Positions 35,929 to 44,932 of a DNA stretch of 64,000 nt are shown piece by piece. The stretch comes from Nostoc sp. KVJ3 (lineage in GTDB: Bacteria; Cyanobacteriota; Cyanobacteriia; Cyanobacteriales; Nostocaceae), in contig NZ_WWFG01000002.1 of assembly GCF_026127265.1 (NCBI RefSeq), positions 310,001-374,000 of the forward strand, written 5' to 3'. Position 1 is the first letter of the stretch; each line of letters starts with the position of its first letter. A program made the position numbers and the translations under genes. The notes below the pieces were generated by a model. The model ran no database searches and was not told where the DNA came from. It saw nothing but the letters and a program-made list of their open reading frames with translations.

Positions 35929-37062
35929 TCAATCATACTTATAAACAACTTTACCAAATCTATCTTTTGCATTATAAGTTCGCTCAAAGAAAGCCCCTAT
36001 TTTTTTACCACTAAAAGCAGAGTCAATTATGACTTTTAAATTCCCTGAAACATAATCTTGAATTGCATCTTCCAAGTCTTCTGTTAGACCAATACAATTA
36101 CCAATTATCTCTAAATTTTTGACCATAACTGATGACATGATGCGATTTAAATCTAAAGAGAAGGGAGTAAATGATTGATTAATACAGTTATAGTATTGAT
36201 CGTATAAACCACAAGTTATATACTTTCCTCCCGTAGCCATCAGTTCAACAGCTTGTCCTAAATAGAGGTCGAAAAAAGGATCAAATACACAATTAAATCC
36301 ACCTGTTTCCGAAACTATTTTTTGAATTGATTCATTTTCCAGCAGACTATTAGGTTTTGACTCGACTAGAATAACCTCTTTAACTCCCAGCGCTGTGAGT
36401 TCCTCTGCAAAAACCCTTGAGGTACTTGTAGCATAAATGTTCACGCCGTATTTTTTCAAGGCATTAATCACAAACAAAGAAGTATTAGATTTAGCCGCAG
36501 TCACTAAAATATTAGAACCTTTCGTTGGGTTAAACTTACGGACAATGCTATAGCTAGTTTGCCCTCCAATACTAAAAGCAGCAGCAACTTCATCCGGCAT
36601 TTGTGGAGGTATTTTCATTAACTTAACTTGATGAAATACCTGATATTCTTTTGATTCACTATTGCTAGGTATACCTGCTTGAACTCCTGGAAAGCCTGAT
36701 TCTGGATAGGCATTATTAGCAATAACTCTATCGCCAATTTTTAATCCTGTCACTTCCGACCCCATATCAATAACTATACCAACAAAGTCTGAGCCAACTA
36801 CCAAAAATGAATCTTCTGGTGCATTTATAGTAGCTTCAAAAATGATAGCTTTATCACGGTAATTACATGAGAATGCTGTTTTTTTGACTAAAACTTTAAA
36901 TTGGTTTTCTGGGGAATTATTATCAAAATGAATATCTTTAGTTTCAACTAATCCACAGAATATGGGGACATTATTCATATCTATATAATCAATTTTATTA
37001 GTTCTATAGATAGGATTATTAAGTTTGTTAAGTTTGTTAGAATAAACAGCAATATTTTTCAT
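35929..37062 (-). CDS. Medium-chain dehydrogenase/reductase, candidate LanJ-type dehydroalanine reductase
   Basis: 377 residues from ATG 37062 (preceded by GGAAGTGG); an upstream Met at 37101 is less likely. The N-terminal GroES-like half has 'TAFSCNYRDKAI' and 'VVGSDFVGIVIDMGSEVTGL', and GDRVIANN follows. The C-terminal Rossmann half has 'AAFSIGGQTSYSIV', the degenerate nucleotide loop 'ILVTAAKSNTSLFVINALKK' and 'GGKYITCGLYDQ'. The family includes quinone oxidoreductases and zinc alcohol dehydrogenases, and also the LanJ-A enzymes (LtnJ, NpnJ from Nostoc) that reduce dehydroalanine to D-alanine. Placement directly upstream of lanM favours that role here, which remains an inference; a general oxidoreductase is the alternative. 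Confidence 0.75.
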   Translation of the reverse strand: MKNIAVYSNKLNKLNNPIYRTNKIDYIDMNNVPIFCGLVETKDIHFDNNSPENQFKVLVKKTAFSCNYRDKAIIFEATINAPEDSFLVVGSDFVGIVIDMGSEVTGLKIGDRVIANNAYPESGFPGVQAGIPSNSESKEYQVFHQVKLMKIPPQMPDEVAAAFSIGGQTSYSIVRKFNPTKGSNILVTAAKSNTSLFVINALKKYGVNIYATSTSRVFAEELTALGVKEVILVESKPNSLLENESIQKIVSETGGFNCVFDPFFDLYLGQAVELMATGGKYITCGLYDQYYNCINQSFTPFSLDLNRIMSSVMVKNLEIIGNCIGLTEDLEDAIQDYVSGNLKVIIDSAFSGKKIGAFFERTYNAKDRFGKVVYKYD

Positions 37063-37459
37063 TGTTTCCACTTCCAAAATATGTTGTATATAGCCAGTCA
37101 AAGCTGGCGATCGCTATTTTTTTAATCAAGATTTTTATCAAAAATAGCCATTTAAGATCAATTCTATTTCACGTCGCTATGAGTAGTCACAGTCTGGAAA
37201 TGTTGCAGAGATATCAGAGATTTTTTACAGCTATTTTCAGATAAATAGACCATGCGGTAGGGGCACAGCATTGCTCACTGGTGTCAACTTAAGCTCAAAC
37301 GCTTATCCCACATACCTTTTACCCCACCCTAACCCTCCCCGATATATTGGGGAGGGAACCAGATTGCCTGTTTCCACCTTTTCCAAGGGGGATTAAGGGG
37401 GGTAATTCAACTTGTGTGTGGTTAAACTAAAATACGCATAACGTATGCAACTATAGCTA
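37063..37459. other. Spacer between precursors and dehydrogenase, with a C/G-run repeat
   Basis: No gene is seen. The part at 37320-37410 holds CCCCACCCTAACCC and CCCCGATATATTGGGG hairpin sequence of the dispersed C/G-run family. It probably contains the promoter for the dehydrogenase-lanM genes on the - strand, but I cannot point to one. Confidence 0.4.
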
Positions 37460-37840
37460 TTACTTCGTTACGCCGTAATAACTAGCAGATACACTCAACG
37501 CACCTAATGGCGTACCAACAAGTTTACTCTGATTATTAGCCACCCATTTTGTAAGTTTAGAAAGAGCGCCAGCACCCCCAGCGATCGCTTCTAATTGCTC
37601 TTCAGATAACTCTTGGGCGATGGCTACTGGACTCATCGGTAGCACAAAATGCAGGGAAGTAGAATTTTCTTCTAGGACTTGCACGTTAACATCAGCAGGA
37701 AATTCTACTCCAAATTCGCGCTCGATCGCAGCTTTAGGATTGTTTAGTAATTCTTGTTTGTAAGCTTCATCTTTCCAAGCTTTGGCAATGATCCGAGCTT
37801 CGATATCTTGGCGAGTTTGTGCTTGTTCCTGTTCGCTCAT
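37460..37840 (-). CDS. NHLP-leader precursor peptide 1
   Basis: 126 residues: an 89-residue NHLP (nitrile-hydratase-like) leader with 'TRQDIEARIIAKAWKDEAYK', 'AAIEREFGVEFPADVNVQVL', 'SLHFVLPMSP' and the processing site LSEEQLEAIAGG. The 37-residue core (AGALSKLTKWVANNQSK...) has 8 Ser/Thr, one Trp and no Cys. A good Shine-Dalgarno (AAAGGAGAAAGG) precedes the ATG at 37840. It is the last of five tandem paralogues on this strand and the one nearest the modifying enzymes. It is probably modified by the LanM and exported by the NHLM system. Confidence 0.88.
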   Translation of the reverse strand: MSEQEQAQTRQDIEARIIAKAWKDEAYKQELLNNPKAAIEREFGVEFPADVNVQVLEENSTSLHFVLPMSPVAIAQELSEEQLEAIAGGAGALSKLTKWVANNQSKLVGTPLGALSVSASYYGVTK

Positions 37841-37943
37841 TTTCCTTTCTCCTTTGTGATTTTTGTAATGAGTAATCAGCTTTTATCAGAATCAAAAAAC
37901 CCTGAATTTTTGATGTTCAGAACAACTCAAGGTTATACCATTT

Positions 37944-38336
37944 TTATTTTTTAATGGCTCCTATACTTGCCCCTACTGATGCTGCTGCTGAAACAGCGCT
38001 AGCTCTTGGAGTCCATTTTACGGCAGCATTTGTTACTTTTACAGTTATTAAAACTGCTGATAGACCAACACCCCCAGCGATCGCTTCTAATTGCTCTTCA
38101 GATAACTCTTGGGCGATGGCTACTGGACTCATCGGTAGCACAAAATGCAGGGAAGTAGAATTTTCTTCTAGGACTTGCACCTTGACATCAGCAGGAAATT
38201 CTACTCCAAATTCGCGCTCGATCGCAGCTTTAGGATTGGTTAGTAATTCTTGTTTGTAAGCTTCATCTTTCCAAGCTTTGGCGATGATCCGGGCTTCAAT
38301 GTCTTGGCGAGTTTGCGCTTGTTCTTGTTCGCTCAT
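37944..38336 (-). CDS. NHLP-leader precursor peptide 2
   Basis: 130 residues. The leader is almost identical to that of precursor 1 (same MSEQEQAQTRQDIEA start and QELSEEQLEAIAGG end), but the core is completely different: VGLSAVLITVKVTNAAVKW... with small residues, 8 Ser/Thr and no Cys, ending SIGAIKK. Conserved leader and variable core is the hallmark of a promiscuous modification system. About 100 bp separate it from precursor 1. A purine-rich stretch precedes ATG 38336. The core is glycine/alanine/serine-rich and could be membrane-active, which is speculative. Confidence 0.87.
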   Translation of the reverse strand: MSEQEQAQTRQDIEARIIAKAWKDEAYKQELLTNPKAAIEREFGVEFPADVKVQVLEENSTSLHFVLPMSPVAIAQELSEEQLEAIAGGVGLSAVLITVKVTNAAVKWTPRASAVSAAASVGASIGAIKK

Positions 38337-38423
38337 TTTTGCTTATCCTTTGTAATTTTTGTAATTGGTAAACTGCTATGCGTCTAATTTTCTGATTCGA
38401 TTTTTCAATAGACTTCAAGTCTA

Positions 38424-38777
38424 TTATTTGGTCAACTTTTTCAACGTATCGAGTATGGTTATTCCTATGGCAGTAGTGATTGCGCCTTTAGCTATCTCTA
38501 ATCTATAGTCTTTACCACCTGCGATCGCTTCTAATTGCTCTTCAGATAAATCTTGGGCGAAGGCTACTGGACTAATTGGCAATACAAAATGTAGGGAAGT
38601 AGGATTTTCTTCGAGGACTTGTATATTTACTTCACTAGGAAATTCCACCCCAAATTCCCGCTCAATGACAGCTTTAGGATTGGTTAATAATTCTTGCTTG
38701 TAAGCTTCATCTTTCCAGGCTTTGGCGATGATGCGGGCTTCGATGTCTTGGCGAGTTTGTGCTTGTTCTTCGCTCAT
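38424..38777 (-). CDS. NHLP-leader precursor peptide 3
   Basis: 117 residues with the shared NHLP leader ('ARIIAKAWKDEAYKQELL', 'VIEREFGVEFPSEVNIQVLE', split motifs) ending DLSEEQLEAIAGG. The core is 29 residues (KDYRLEIAKGAITTAIGITI...), with five Thr, no Ser and no Cys, so dehydration would give only dehydrobutyrine. AGGAG precedes the ATG at 38777. It is the third of five in the array, 87 bp upstream of precursor 2. Confidence 0.87.
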   Translation of the reverse strand: MSEEQAQTRQDIEARIIAKAWKDEAYKQELLTNPKAVIEREFGVEFPSEVNIQVLEENPTSLHFVLPISPVAFAQDLSEEQLEAIAGGKDYRLEIAKGAITTAIGITILDTLKKLTK

Positions 38778-38862
38778 TTTAATTTCTCCTTTGTGAATTT
38801 TTTAGTTCTATCAAAGTCAAGATAACTCTGAAGTTTTTATGGGCTGAAACCAGTTAAAGTTG

Positions 38863-39222
38863 TCAGTTTCTTTTAACTGTTTTCACTATTGAGTTTCGTA
38901 TGGGCAAAATGGGATTTATTTTTGCCCCCATTGACAACAGAGTTGTCATATAACCCCCAGCGATCGCTTCTAGTTGCTCTTCAGATAATTCTTGAGCAAC
39001 GGCTACTCGACTAATTGGCAGGACAAAATACAAAGAGGTAGAATTCTCTTCAAGAGCTTGCACGTTGACTTCAGTAGGAAATTCCACTCCAAATTCCCGC
39101 TCGATCACAGCTTTGGGGTTGGTTAGCAATTCTTGCTTGTAAGCTTCATCTTTCCAGGCTCTGGCGATGATCCGGGCTTCGATGTCTTTGCGAGTTTGCG
39201 CTTGCTCTTGTTGTCCGTTCAT
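38863..39222 (-). CDS. NHLP-leader precursor peptide 4
   Basis: 119 residues from ATG 39222 (MNGQQEQAQTRKDIEA), the position matching its paralogues; a TTG at 39240 would add six residues. The leader ends QELSEEQLEAIAGG. The 29-residue core (YMTTLLSMGAKINPILPIRN...) has five Ser/Thr and no Cys. A purine-rich ACAAAAGAAA precedes the ATG. It begins only 27 bp after precursor 5 ends, so the two are co-transcribed. Confidence 0.85.
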   Translation of the reverse strand: MNGQQEQAQTRKDIEARIIARAWKDEAYKQELLTNPKAVIEREFGVEFPTEVNVQALEENSTSLYFVLPISRVAVAQELSEEQLEAIAGGYMTTLLSMGAKINPILPIRNSIVKTVKRN

Positions 39223-39249
39223 TTTCTTTTGTTGCGACAATATTTAGAC

Positions 39250-39603
39250 TTACTTTTTCGTTAATTTTTTCGTTGCTTTTACGATATCCCCTGTATAAGG
39301 TGTCACTCCTATAGCAAGGCTAAGTAGCCCACCTATAGTGCCTCCAGCAACCGACTCAAGCTCCTCTTCAGATAGCTCTCGTCCTTCTATTTCGGGCATA
39401 ATTGGGAGGACAAAGTACAAAGAAGTAGAATTTTCTTCGTATACAGATACATTTAATTCAGCAGGTAATTCTACTGCAAATTCTTGCTCAATGATGGATT
39501 TAGGATTGCTTAAAAGCTCTTGTTTATAAGCTTCACTTTTCCAAGCTTTAGCGATAATTCGAGATTCAATATCTTTCCGAGTTTGCGCTTCTTGTTCGCT
39601 CAT
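39250..39603 (-). CDS. NHLP-leader precursor peptide 5 (first of the array)
   Basis: 117 residues and the most diverged leader of the five: 'TRKDIESRIIAKAWKSEAYK', 'IIEQEFAVELPAELNVSVYE', ending RELSEEELESVAGG. The core (TIGGLLSLAIGVTPYTGDIV...) has six Ser/Thr, one Tyr, four Gly and no Cys, and ends in a lysine-rich KKLTKK like precursor 3. AGGTAAGG precedes ATG 39603. As the 5'-most gene it should lie closest to the array promoter, in the divergent 39604-40017 spacer. Confidence 0.86.
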   Translation of the reverse strand: MSEQEAQTRKDIESRIIAKAWKSEAYKQELLSNPKSIIEQEFAVELPAELNVSVYEENSTSLYFVLPIMPEIEGRELSEEELESVAGGTIGGLLSLAIGVTPYTGDIVKATKKLTKK

Positions 39604-39941
39604 GTTGCCTTACCTTGAATTACGGTATTTTAGTTTTATTTATGTCTCAATTAGCTGAGAAAAAACTTGCTTTTTTCCCCACCCCTGTAGTTAATCATGG
39701 GTTGAATTCAATTTCAATTAACAATTTTTAGTTAAAACTCATCTTTTATCGTTTATTAAAATCTTCAACATTTTACCTCTCTTAAAAGGAGAGAGGCTTT
39801 GAATTTTACCCCTTCCCGCATCGAGAAGGAGGTCTAGCCTGTTGACTCTGTACCTTTTTAGGAGTTAAAAAGTCATACAAAATCTATGCAGTATTAAGGA
39901 TCTAAAAAAAAGTTACTCTGAAATAAAAAAAGTGTATTTTG

Positions 39942-39970
39942 TTGACAACGGCGATCCTAAAAGTGTTAAT
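39942..39970 (+). promoter_or_regulatory. Candidate sigma70-type promoter upstream of the Cache-HAMP gene
   Basis: TTGACA at 39942-39947, a 17-bp spacer and GTTAAT at 39965-39970 form a near-consensus promoter 48 bp before the ATG at 40018. It lies in the 414-bp divergent spacer (39604-40017) between the precursor array and the signalling genes. The rest of that spacer is AT-rich with GTTAAT/TTAACTA-type motifs and a GGAGAGAGG/CCTCTC patch, and has no gene. Confidence 0.4.
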
Positions 39971-40017
39971 TTACAGAAAAGTTTTAGTTTAATACCTAAA
40001 TAAAGCACTTATGCAAG

Positions 40018-41469
40018 ATGCAGTCTAAATTTATCAACTTAAATCGCTTAGTTCAATTCTTTAATCCTTTAGCGTGGTCGATTACCGTCAAGCTCTCAGT
40101 AGCCTTCCTATCAATCGCAATTTTACCTATGAGCTTTGTTGGCTATTACAATCTCGAAAGGAGTACAGAAAGTATTGAAAATAGTGAATACTATAAGTTG
40201 CAACTGATTGCCACGAGTAAAGCCAATCGCCTAGATCAGTTGATTATTGATAATCAAAACACTATCAAAAATATAGCTACAGACTCTAGGGTGGGAAATT
40301 TTCTTAAGGCTGCACCTCTGAATCGAGAAACTTTCCGCTCGGAAGCGCAAAAAGTCTTGCAGAGAGTTGCTAGCACTCACCCTAATTACGATCTGGTTTA
40401 CCTTATAGATAAAAACGGTATATGTATAGCTTCTACAGAACTTTCTTTAATTGGACGAAACTATGCTTTTCGAGAGTATTTTCAACGAGCGATCGCAGGG
40501 GATGCTTTTGTTTCTAGTATCTTAATTGGTGTCACAACCAAACGAGAGGGCGTATTCTTCACCTATCCTGTATACTCTGAAAGTGGCGAAGTTTTGGGCG
40601 TAGCAGCGATAAAAATTACGGCGGCAGATATTTGGGCTGTGATCAACTCCGTAAATGAACCAAATATTACTTCTTTTCTCGTTGATGAACAAGGAATTAT
40701 CATTAGTCACTCCAATCGGGAATATCTCTACAACAGCCTGACTCCTTTACTGCTAGACAGCCAAAAAAAGATTGCAGCCGAGAAGCGTTATGGTCGCAAC
40801 CTAATTAAAAGCTTGAATATTCCAGAGTTAAAAGTGATGCTCAATTCTGAAACATCAGGACATACGAGTTATTACTCACCGATAGAAAAGAACTATCAGA
40901 TAGTTGGTTATGCTCCCCTACAAACCCAATCCTGGGTTGTGGCGGTTAGTAAACCCAAAGTAATATTCATGGCTCCGGTAAATCTTCTGTTTGAGCAAAA
41001 TATCACCTTTGTATTGGGTGCAGGAGCGATCGCAGCAGTTGTTGCCCTCACATTATCTCGAACCATTAGTAAACCTATTAATACTTTAATAGCCGCATCT
41101 CGAAGTTTAGAAAAAGGAGATTTTCTTCACCACGAATCTAATTTGTACAGAAATTTGCTCAAGACTTCTCGGACTCAAGATGATATGGGGCAATTGGTAC
41201 GGGTATTTATGAAGATGGCAGAAGAAGTCAGAGTGCGAGAGCAAAAAATGGAACTTCAGATGCAGGAATTACGCATTGAAATTGATGAAAGCAAAAAAGC
41301 CAATCAGGTAGCGGAAATTACTGGAACACAATACTTTCAAGAACTCCAATACAAGGCGCAAAAGCTGAGAAACAGAGCCGAAGTTAGGGATAAAACTCCA
41401 ACAGATTACTTCCATAATTTACAGAAAAAAGTGCAAGCTCAAAAAGCTCGGTTACAAGTCGGTCGATAA
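40018..41469 (+). CDS. Cache-HAMP membrane sensor without output domain
   Basis: 483 residues: transmembrane helix (about 22-42), a large extracytoplasmic double-Cache domain (about 45-310: 'YDLVYLIDKNGICIASTELS', 'FREYFQRAIAGDAFVS', 'VFFTYPVYSESGEVLGVAAI'), a second helix (about 325-345), HAMP (about 345-400) and a coiled-coil tail with two YFQxLQxKxQ-type repeats. There is no kinase, methyl-accepting or cyclase domain, so it must signal through a partner. A close partner may be the next genes; the APC-like gene begins 18 bp downstream. Such Cache-HAMP proteins recur in cyanobacterial NHLM loci by my recollection. The ligand is unknown. Confidence 0.85.
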   Translation: MQSKFINLNRLVQFFNPLAWSITVKLSVAFLSIAILPMSFVGYYNLERSTESIENSEYYKLQLIATSKANRLDQLIIDNQNTIKNIATDSRVGNFLKAAPLNRETFRSEAQKVLQRVASTHPNYDLVYLIDKNGICIASTELSLIGRNYAFREYFQRAIAGDAFVSSILIGVTTKREGVFFTYPVYSESGEVLGVAAIKITAADIWAVINSVNEPNITSFLVDEQGIIISHSNREYLYNSLTPLLLDSQKKIAAEKRYGRNLIKSLNIPELKVMLNSETSGHTSYYSPIEKNYQIVGYAPLQTQSWVVAVSKPKVIFMAPVNLLFEQNITFVLGAGAIAAVVALTLSRTISKPINTLIAASRSLEKGDFLHHESNLYRNLLKTSRTQDDMGQLVRVFMKMAEEVRVREQKMELQMQELRIEIDESKKANQVAEITGTQYFQELQYKAQKLRNRAEVRDKTPTDYFHNLQKKVQAQKARLQVGR

Positions 41470-41487
41470 AATTGGATAGTTGCAGAT

Positions 41488-44085
41488 ATGTCATTTGATG
41501 AACTAATTTCGCGTCAAGACTTATTAGCAGGACTCCCTGCTAAACGTACCAATACTTTGCTCTTTCTCATCGAGAGACAAACAGCACGACTAGCAGCCCA
41601 ATCACGAGTTGAGTTTTCTCTTACCGACTCAGCCGAGCGCGATCGCGAGTTGGCTTTTCTGGAAGCTTTTGCTCTGGGAAAAGCGCCCACACTGCGCCCC
41701 AAAATTCAACACTTAGAACGTTTTGCTCCCCAATGGTCAGTACTTATACCTGATAACCCCACACTGAAAGCAGCTTTACTCAATGCTTTCTGTCAGAAAT
41801 ATAATTTCACCAAGCAATTAGTTCCCAATATCCGAGCGGCTTTAGACTGCGATCGACTAGCAGTAGAGCAAGCTTATCAGCGCCTTTACCAAAAACCGAT
41901 CGCAGTAGCTTTCGCCTCCCAAGTCTCCCTCAAAGAGAGATTGTCTTGGATAGCGGCGGCGAGTATCCAAAAAGTAGAATCTTTACCGCCTTTCTGGATT
42001 GCTTCTTTAGTGACAATTGCCTTGGGACTTCCCCAAGCCTTCTTAGCTCTACCCATTGCTGTGGCTGAGTTAGGGCCTCTCGCAAGTGTGGCATTTCTGA
42101 TTGTCTTGGGAACAATTAACATCTTGACAATGGTTTGTATGGCAGAGTCCATTGCTCGAAGTGGAGACTTTCTTGCCGGCAAAACCTTCATTAAACAATT
42201 AGCGACAAACTACTTGGGTAGTGCTGGTTCTCTAATTCTTTCCGTTGCTGTAGGGATTCGTGTCTTTTTAATCGCCCTAGCCTGTTACATCGGCTTATCA
42301 GCGACAATGGCAAGTTTTACTTCCCTACCGGCTTCCCTGTGGGCAGGGTTACTTTTTTTCTTTGGATTATACATCCTCTCGCGTAAATCCCTCAACCTAA
42401 CTATTGGGGTGACAATCTTGTTAGCAGGATTAAATGTCAGCTTGCTCTTATTTTTAACAATACTTTCTTTTGGGCATTGGCAATTAGTCAATGTGTTGTA
42501 TATTAACTGGGCTTTTTTCGATGGGAGTGCTTTCAATCTCCAGATATTTCATCAAGTTTTTGGCGTTACCTTGATGCTTTACTTTGGTCACGTATATGTG
42601 GGCGAATGTGCAAAGGTGGTATTACCTAAAGATCCGAGTGCGACTTCCTTAATTTGGGGAAGCATCGCCGGTACAGCTTTTTTAACTTTCCTGTTTTGCC
42701 TTTGGGTGCTGGCAGTTAACGGCGCGATCGCACCGCAAATATTAGCAGCCCAGACAGGAACAGTTTTGGAGCCACTGGCGCAGCAGAACGGCCCGATAGT
42801 AAAGGTTGTGGGGGCAATACTCATCACATTTCTGTTGGGAATGGCATGGTTTAGGAGTTCTAGTCTTTTAGTCAACTTGGCACGAGAATGGATTCCTAGC
42901 CAACCGCAATCGATTTTGACATTACCTCGTCAACAGGGTAGACTAATTTTGCGAACCCGCGATCGCTATAATCTCTGCTCAATTGGTCTAACTTATCTAG
43001 CACTTGCAGACAAAGAGCCTACCTTTCATCTCGATATTCAATTGAAAGGTAACATTCACCTAGTACAGATTAAAGTTGCCAAAACTTGGGATATTAAAGA
43101 GTTAATCCCTAAACTTTCAGACTTAAATCTATGTGATGTTGACCTGAAAATAGAAATACAATCAGTTAGTGAAGATCGTGTCTGCTTAAAAGTCATCTCT
43201 ACAATGGCGATCGCCTATGAGGGAGCTTTAGAGAGAACGCGCGATGAAGACAAAACTACCCACAAGCAGAAATCCCAAAAAGCGATCGCGCAACGGGCTT
43301 GGACATATCTATTAGAACAACGTCAATTCTTACTTTCTATTACTCCCCTATTCCTGGTATTTTTATTAACCGAAGGATTATTCTTTTCTGGACAGCAATC
43401 CTTCACCAGCGTTCTCGGCTTTGCTGGAGTATTAGGTAACTCTCTTGTTGGTGGGATTTTTCCAGTACTCCTACTGGCTTCCAGCCGCCAAAAGGGTGAA
43501 ATATTACCAGGTATCGTTTTTAAACTGCTTAACTCTCCCTGGTTACTTGCCAGCATCTACAGTTTCTCTTTGTTTACTCTGCTACTCCACGGCTTATTCA
43601 TCTGGCAAAATCCCCTAGCCCGGATTGCTGCCTTGGGCGTTACTGTCCTATCTTTAGCAACTACCTTAGTCATGTGGCAGACTGGAGCCTTCATGTCCCG
43701 CACGGTAATAGAGTTACAAGAAAACAAGCAACAAGGAGGACAAACCTTCTTCAAAATAACCGCCGGTGGACGACCGAAAACAGCACAAGTAAGACTGGGA
43801 TATGCAGACGGCGAAGAAACCCATCAAGCCGCTTCTGTAGAAATTCCCTCTCTCTCATCTCTGCGTTATGCCATTTTCCAATTGCCAACCAAGCAATCAG
43901 AAGAACTCAGAGTATGGGCGCACAGCAATAATCCTAACGGTGACTCTGAAAGTTTGTCCGCACTTTTAGAAGTAAATCGAGAAAACTGCAAAATGCAGTT
44001 CGATTTAAAACTCTTTGGCGGCAAGGTTTTATTGCCTCTGATTAACGGTAAATACTGTCTCAAACTTCAATTCCCAACAGCCTGA
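41488..44085 (+). CDS. APC-like multi-domain membrane protein of unknown role
   Basis: 865 residues. The N-terminal 150 are soluble and unfamiliar. Residues about 165-480 form some ten or eleven hydrophobic helices ('PPFWIASLVTIALGLPQAFL', 'VGECAKVVLPKDP') resembling amino-acid permeases of the APC/AAAP type. A soluble segment with basic and acidic residues (about 490-605) follows, then four more helices (about 610-740) and a C-terminal domain of about 120 residues rich in beta-strand-like sequence. This is larger and differently built than ordinary permeases and looks like a transporter-derived sensor. It is 18 bp after the Cache-HAMP gene and 53 bp before the ParA-like gene. The substrate and role are unknown. 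Confidence 0.65.
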   Translation: MSFDELISRQDLLAGLPAKRTNTLLFLIERQTARLAAQSRVEFSLTDSAERDRELAFLEAFALGKAPTLRPKIQHLERFAPQWSVLIPDNPTLKAALLNAFCQKYNFTKQLVPNIRAALDCDRLAVEQAYQRLYQKPIAVAFASQVSLKERLSWIAAASIQKVESLPPFWIASLVTIALGLPQAFLALPIAVAELGPLASVAFLIVLGTINILTMVCMAESIARSGDFLAGKTFIKQLATNYLGSAGSLILSVAVGIRVFLIALACYIGLSATMASFTSLPASLWAGLLFFFGLYILSRKSLNLTIGVTILLAGLNVSLLLFLTILSFGHWQLVNVLYINWAFFDGSAFNLQIFHQVFGVTLMLYFGHVYVGECAKVVLPKDPSATSLIWGSIAGTAFLTFLFCLWVLAVNGAIAPQILAAQTGTVLEPLAQQNGPIVKVVGAILITFLLGMAWFRSSSLLVNLAREWIPSQPQSILTLPRQQGRLILRTRDRYNLCSIGLTYLALADKEPTFHLDIQLKGNIHLVQIKVAKTWDIKELIPKLSDLNLCDVDLKIEIQSVSEDRVCLKVISTMAIAYEGALERTRDEDKTTHKQKSQKAIAQRAWTYLLEQRQFLLSITPLFLVFLLTEGLFFSGQQSFTSVLGFAGVLGNSLVGGIFPVLLLASSRQKGEILPGIVFKLLNSPWLLASIYSFSLFTLLLHGLFIWQNPLARIAALGVTVLSLATTLVMWQTGAFMSRTVIELQENKQQGGQTFFKITAGGRPKTAQVRLGYADGEETHQAASVEIPSLSSLRYAIFQLPTKQSEELRVWAHSNNPNGDSESLSALLEVNRENCKMQFDLKLFGGKVLLPLINGKYCLKLQFPTA

Positions 44086-44138
44086 TTGAGGGGGATGAAT
44101 TAATAACTAATGACAAATGACAAATTTAGGAGCATTTT

Positions 44139-44930
44139 ATGAGTCAAATTATTTCTGTTCATTCATTCCGTGGCGGTACTGGTAAATCCAATATGACAGC
44201 TAACCTAGCTACGACTCTAGCATTACAGGGGAAAAGAATCGCTATCATTGATACTGATATTCAGTCACCAGGAATTCACGTTATTTTTGGTCTGAACGAG
44301 CAGAAGATGAATAATTGTTTGAATGATTATCTGTGGGGTAAGTGTGCAATTGAAGATACTGCCTACGATGTCACTCATCTTTTAAAAGGAGAAGGAGACA
44401 GTGGTAAACTTTACCTAATTCCTTCTAGTATTAATCCTGGTCAAATTACCCGAATTCTGCGTGAGGGATATGACGTAGCTAGACTAAACGATGGTTTCTA
44501 TGAAATCATTGATGCTCTAAATTTGGATTATTTGTTAATTGATACCCATCCCGGTCTTAATGAAGAGACTTTACTTTCTATTGCTATTTCAGATATTCTC
44601 GTTGTGATTTTACGCCCAGATCAACAAGACTTCCAAGGAACTGCTGTAACGCTAGAAGTAGCTCGCAAGTTAGAAGTACCTAAGATGATGCTGGTAGTGA
44701 ATAAAGCCTTATCGACATTCGATTTTAATGCTTTGCAACAAGAAGTTGAATCTACCTATAAAACCCCAGTTGCTGGTATTGTCCCCCTATCAGAAGACAT
44801 CATTCGTCTTGCCAGCAGTAATATTTTTTGTTTGGTCTATCCCAACCATCCCTTTAGTCAGGTAGTCCAAAAAATTACGGCACAGATTATTAGGGAGCAA
44901 GCCAAGGTAGCGGTTAGAGGAGGTGTTTAA
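44139..44930 (+). CDS. MinD/ParA-family ATPase
   Basis: 263 residues with the deviant Walker A HSFRGGTGKSNM (N-terminal signature Lys replaced by Arg at the first position), switch I 'IDTDIQSPGIHVIFG' and switch II 'YLLIDTHPGLNE', the Walker B-like DTHPG. ParA/MinD/BcsQ-type ATPases dimerise on membrane or DNA and position complexes. Its ATG at 44139 follows GGAG. The downstream gene starts at 44933, 2 bp after its stop, with AGGAGG inside its 3' end, so the two are translationally coupled. In this setting it may position a membrane signalling or export complex; that is inference. Confidence 0.85.
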   Translation: MSQIISVHSFRGGTGKSNMTANLATTLALQGKRIAIIDTDIQSPGIHVIFGLNEQKMNNCLNDYLWGKCAIEDTAYDVTHLLKGEGDSGKLYLIPSSINPGQITRILREGYDVARLNDGFYEIIDALNLDYLLIDTHPGLNEETLLSIAISDILVVILRPDQQDFQGTAVTLEVARKLEVPKMMLVVNKALSTFDFNALQQEVESTYKTPVAGIVPLSEDIIRLASSNIFCLVYPNHPFSQVVQKITAQIIREQAKVAVRGGV

Positions 44931-44932
44931 TA

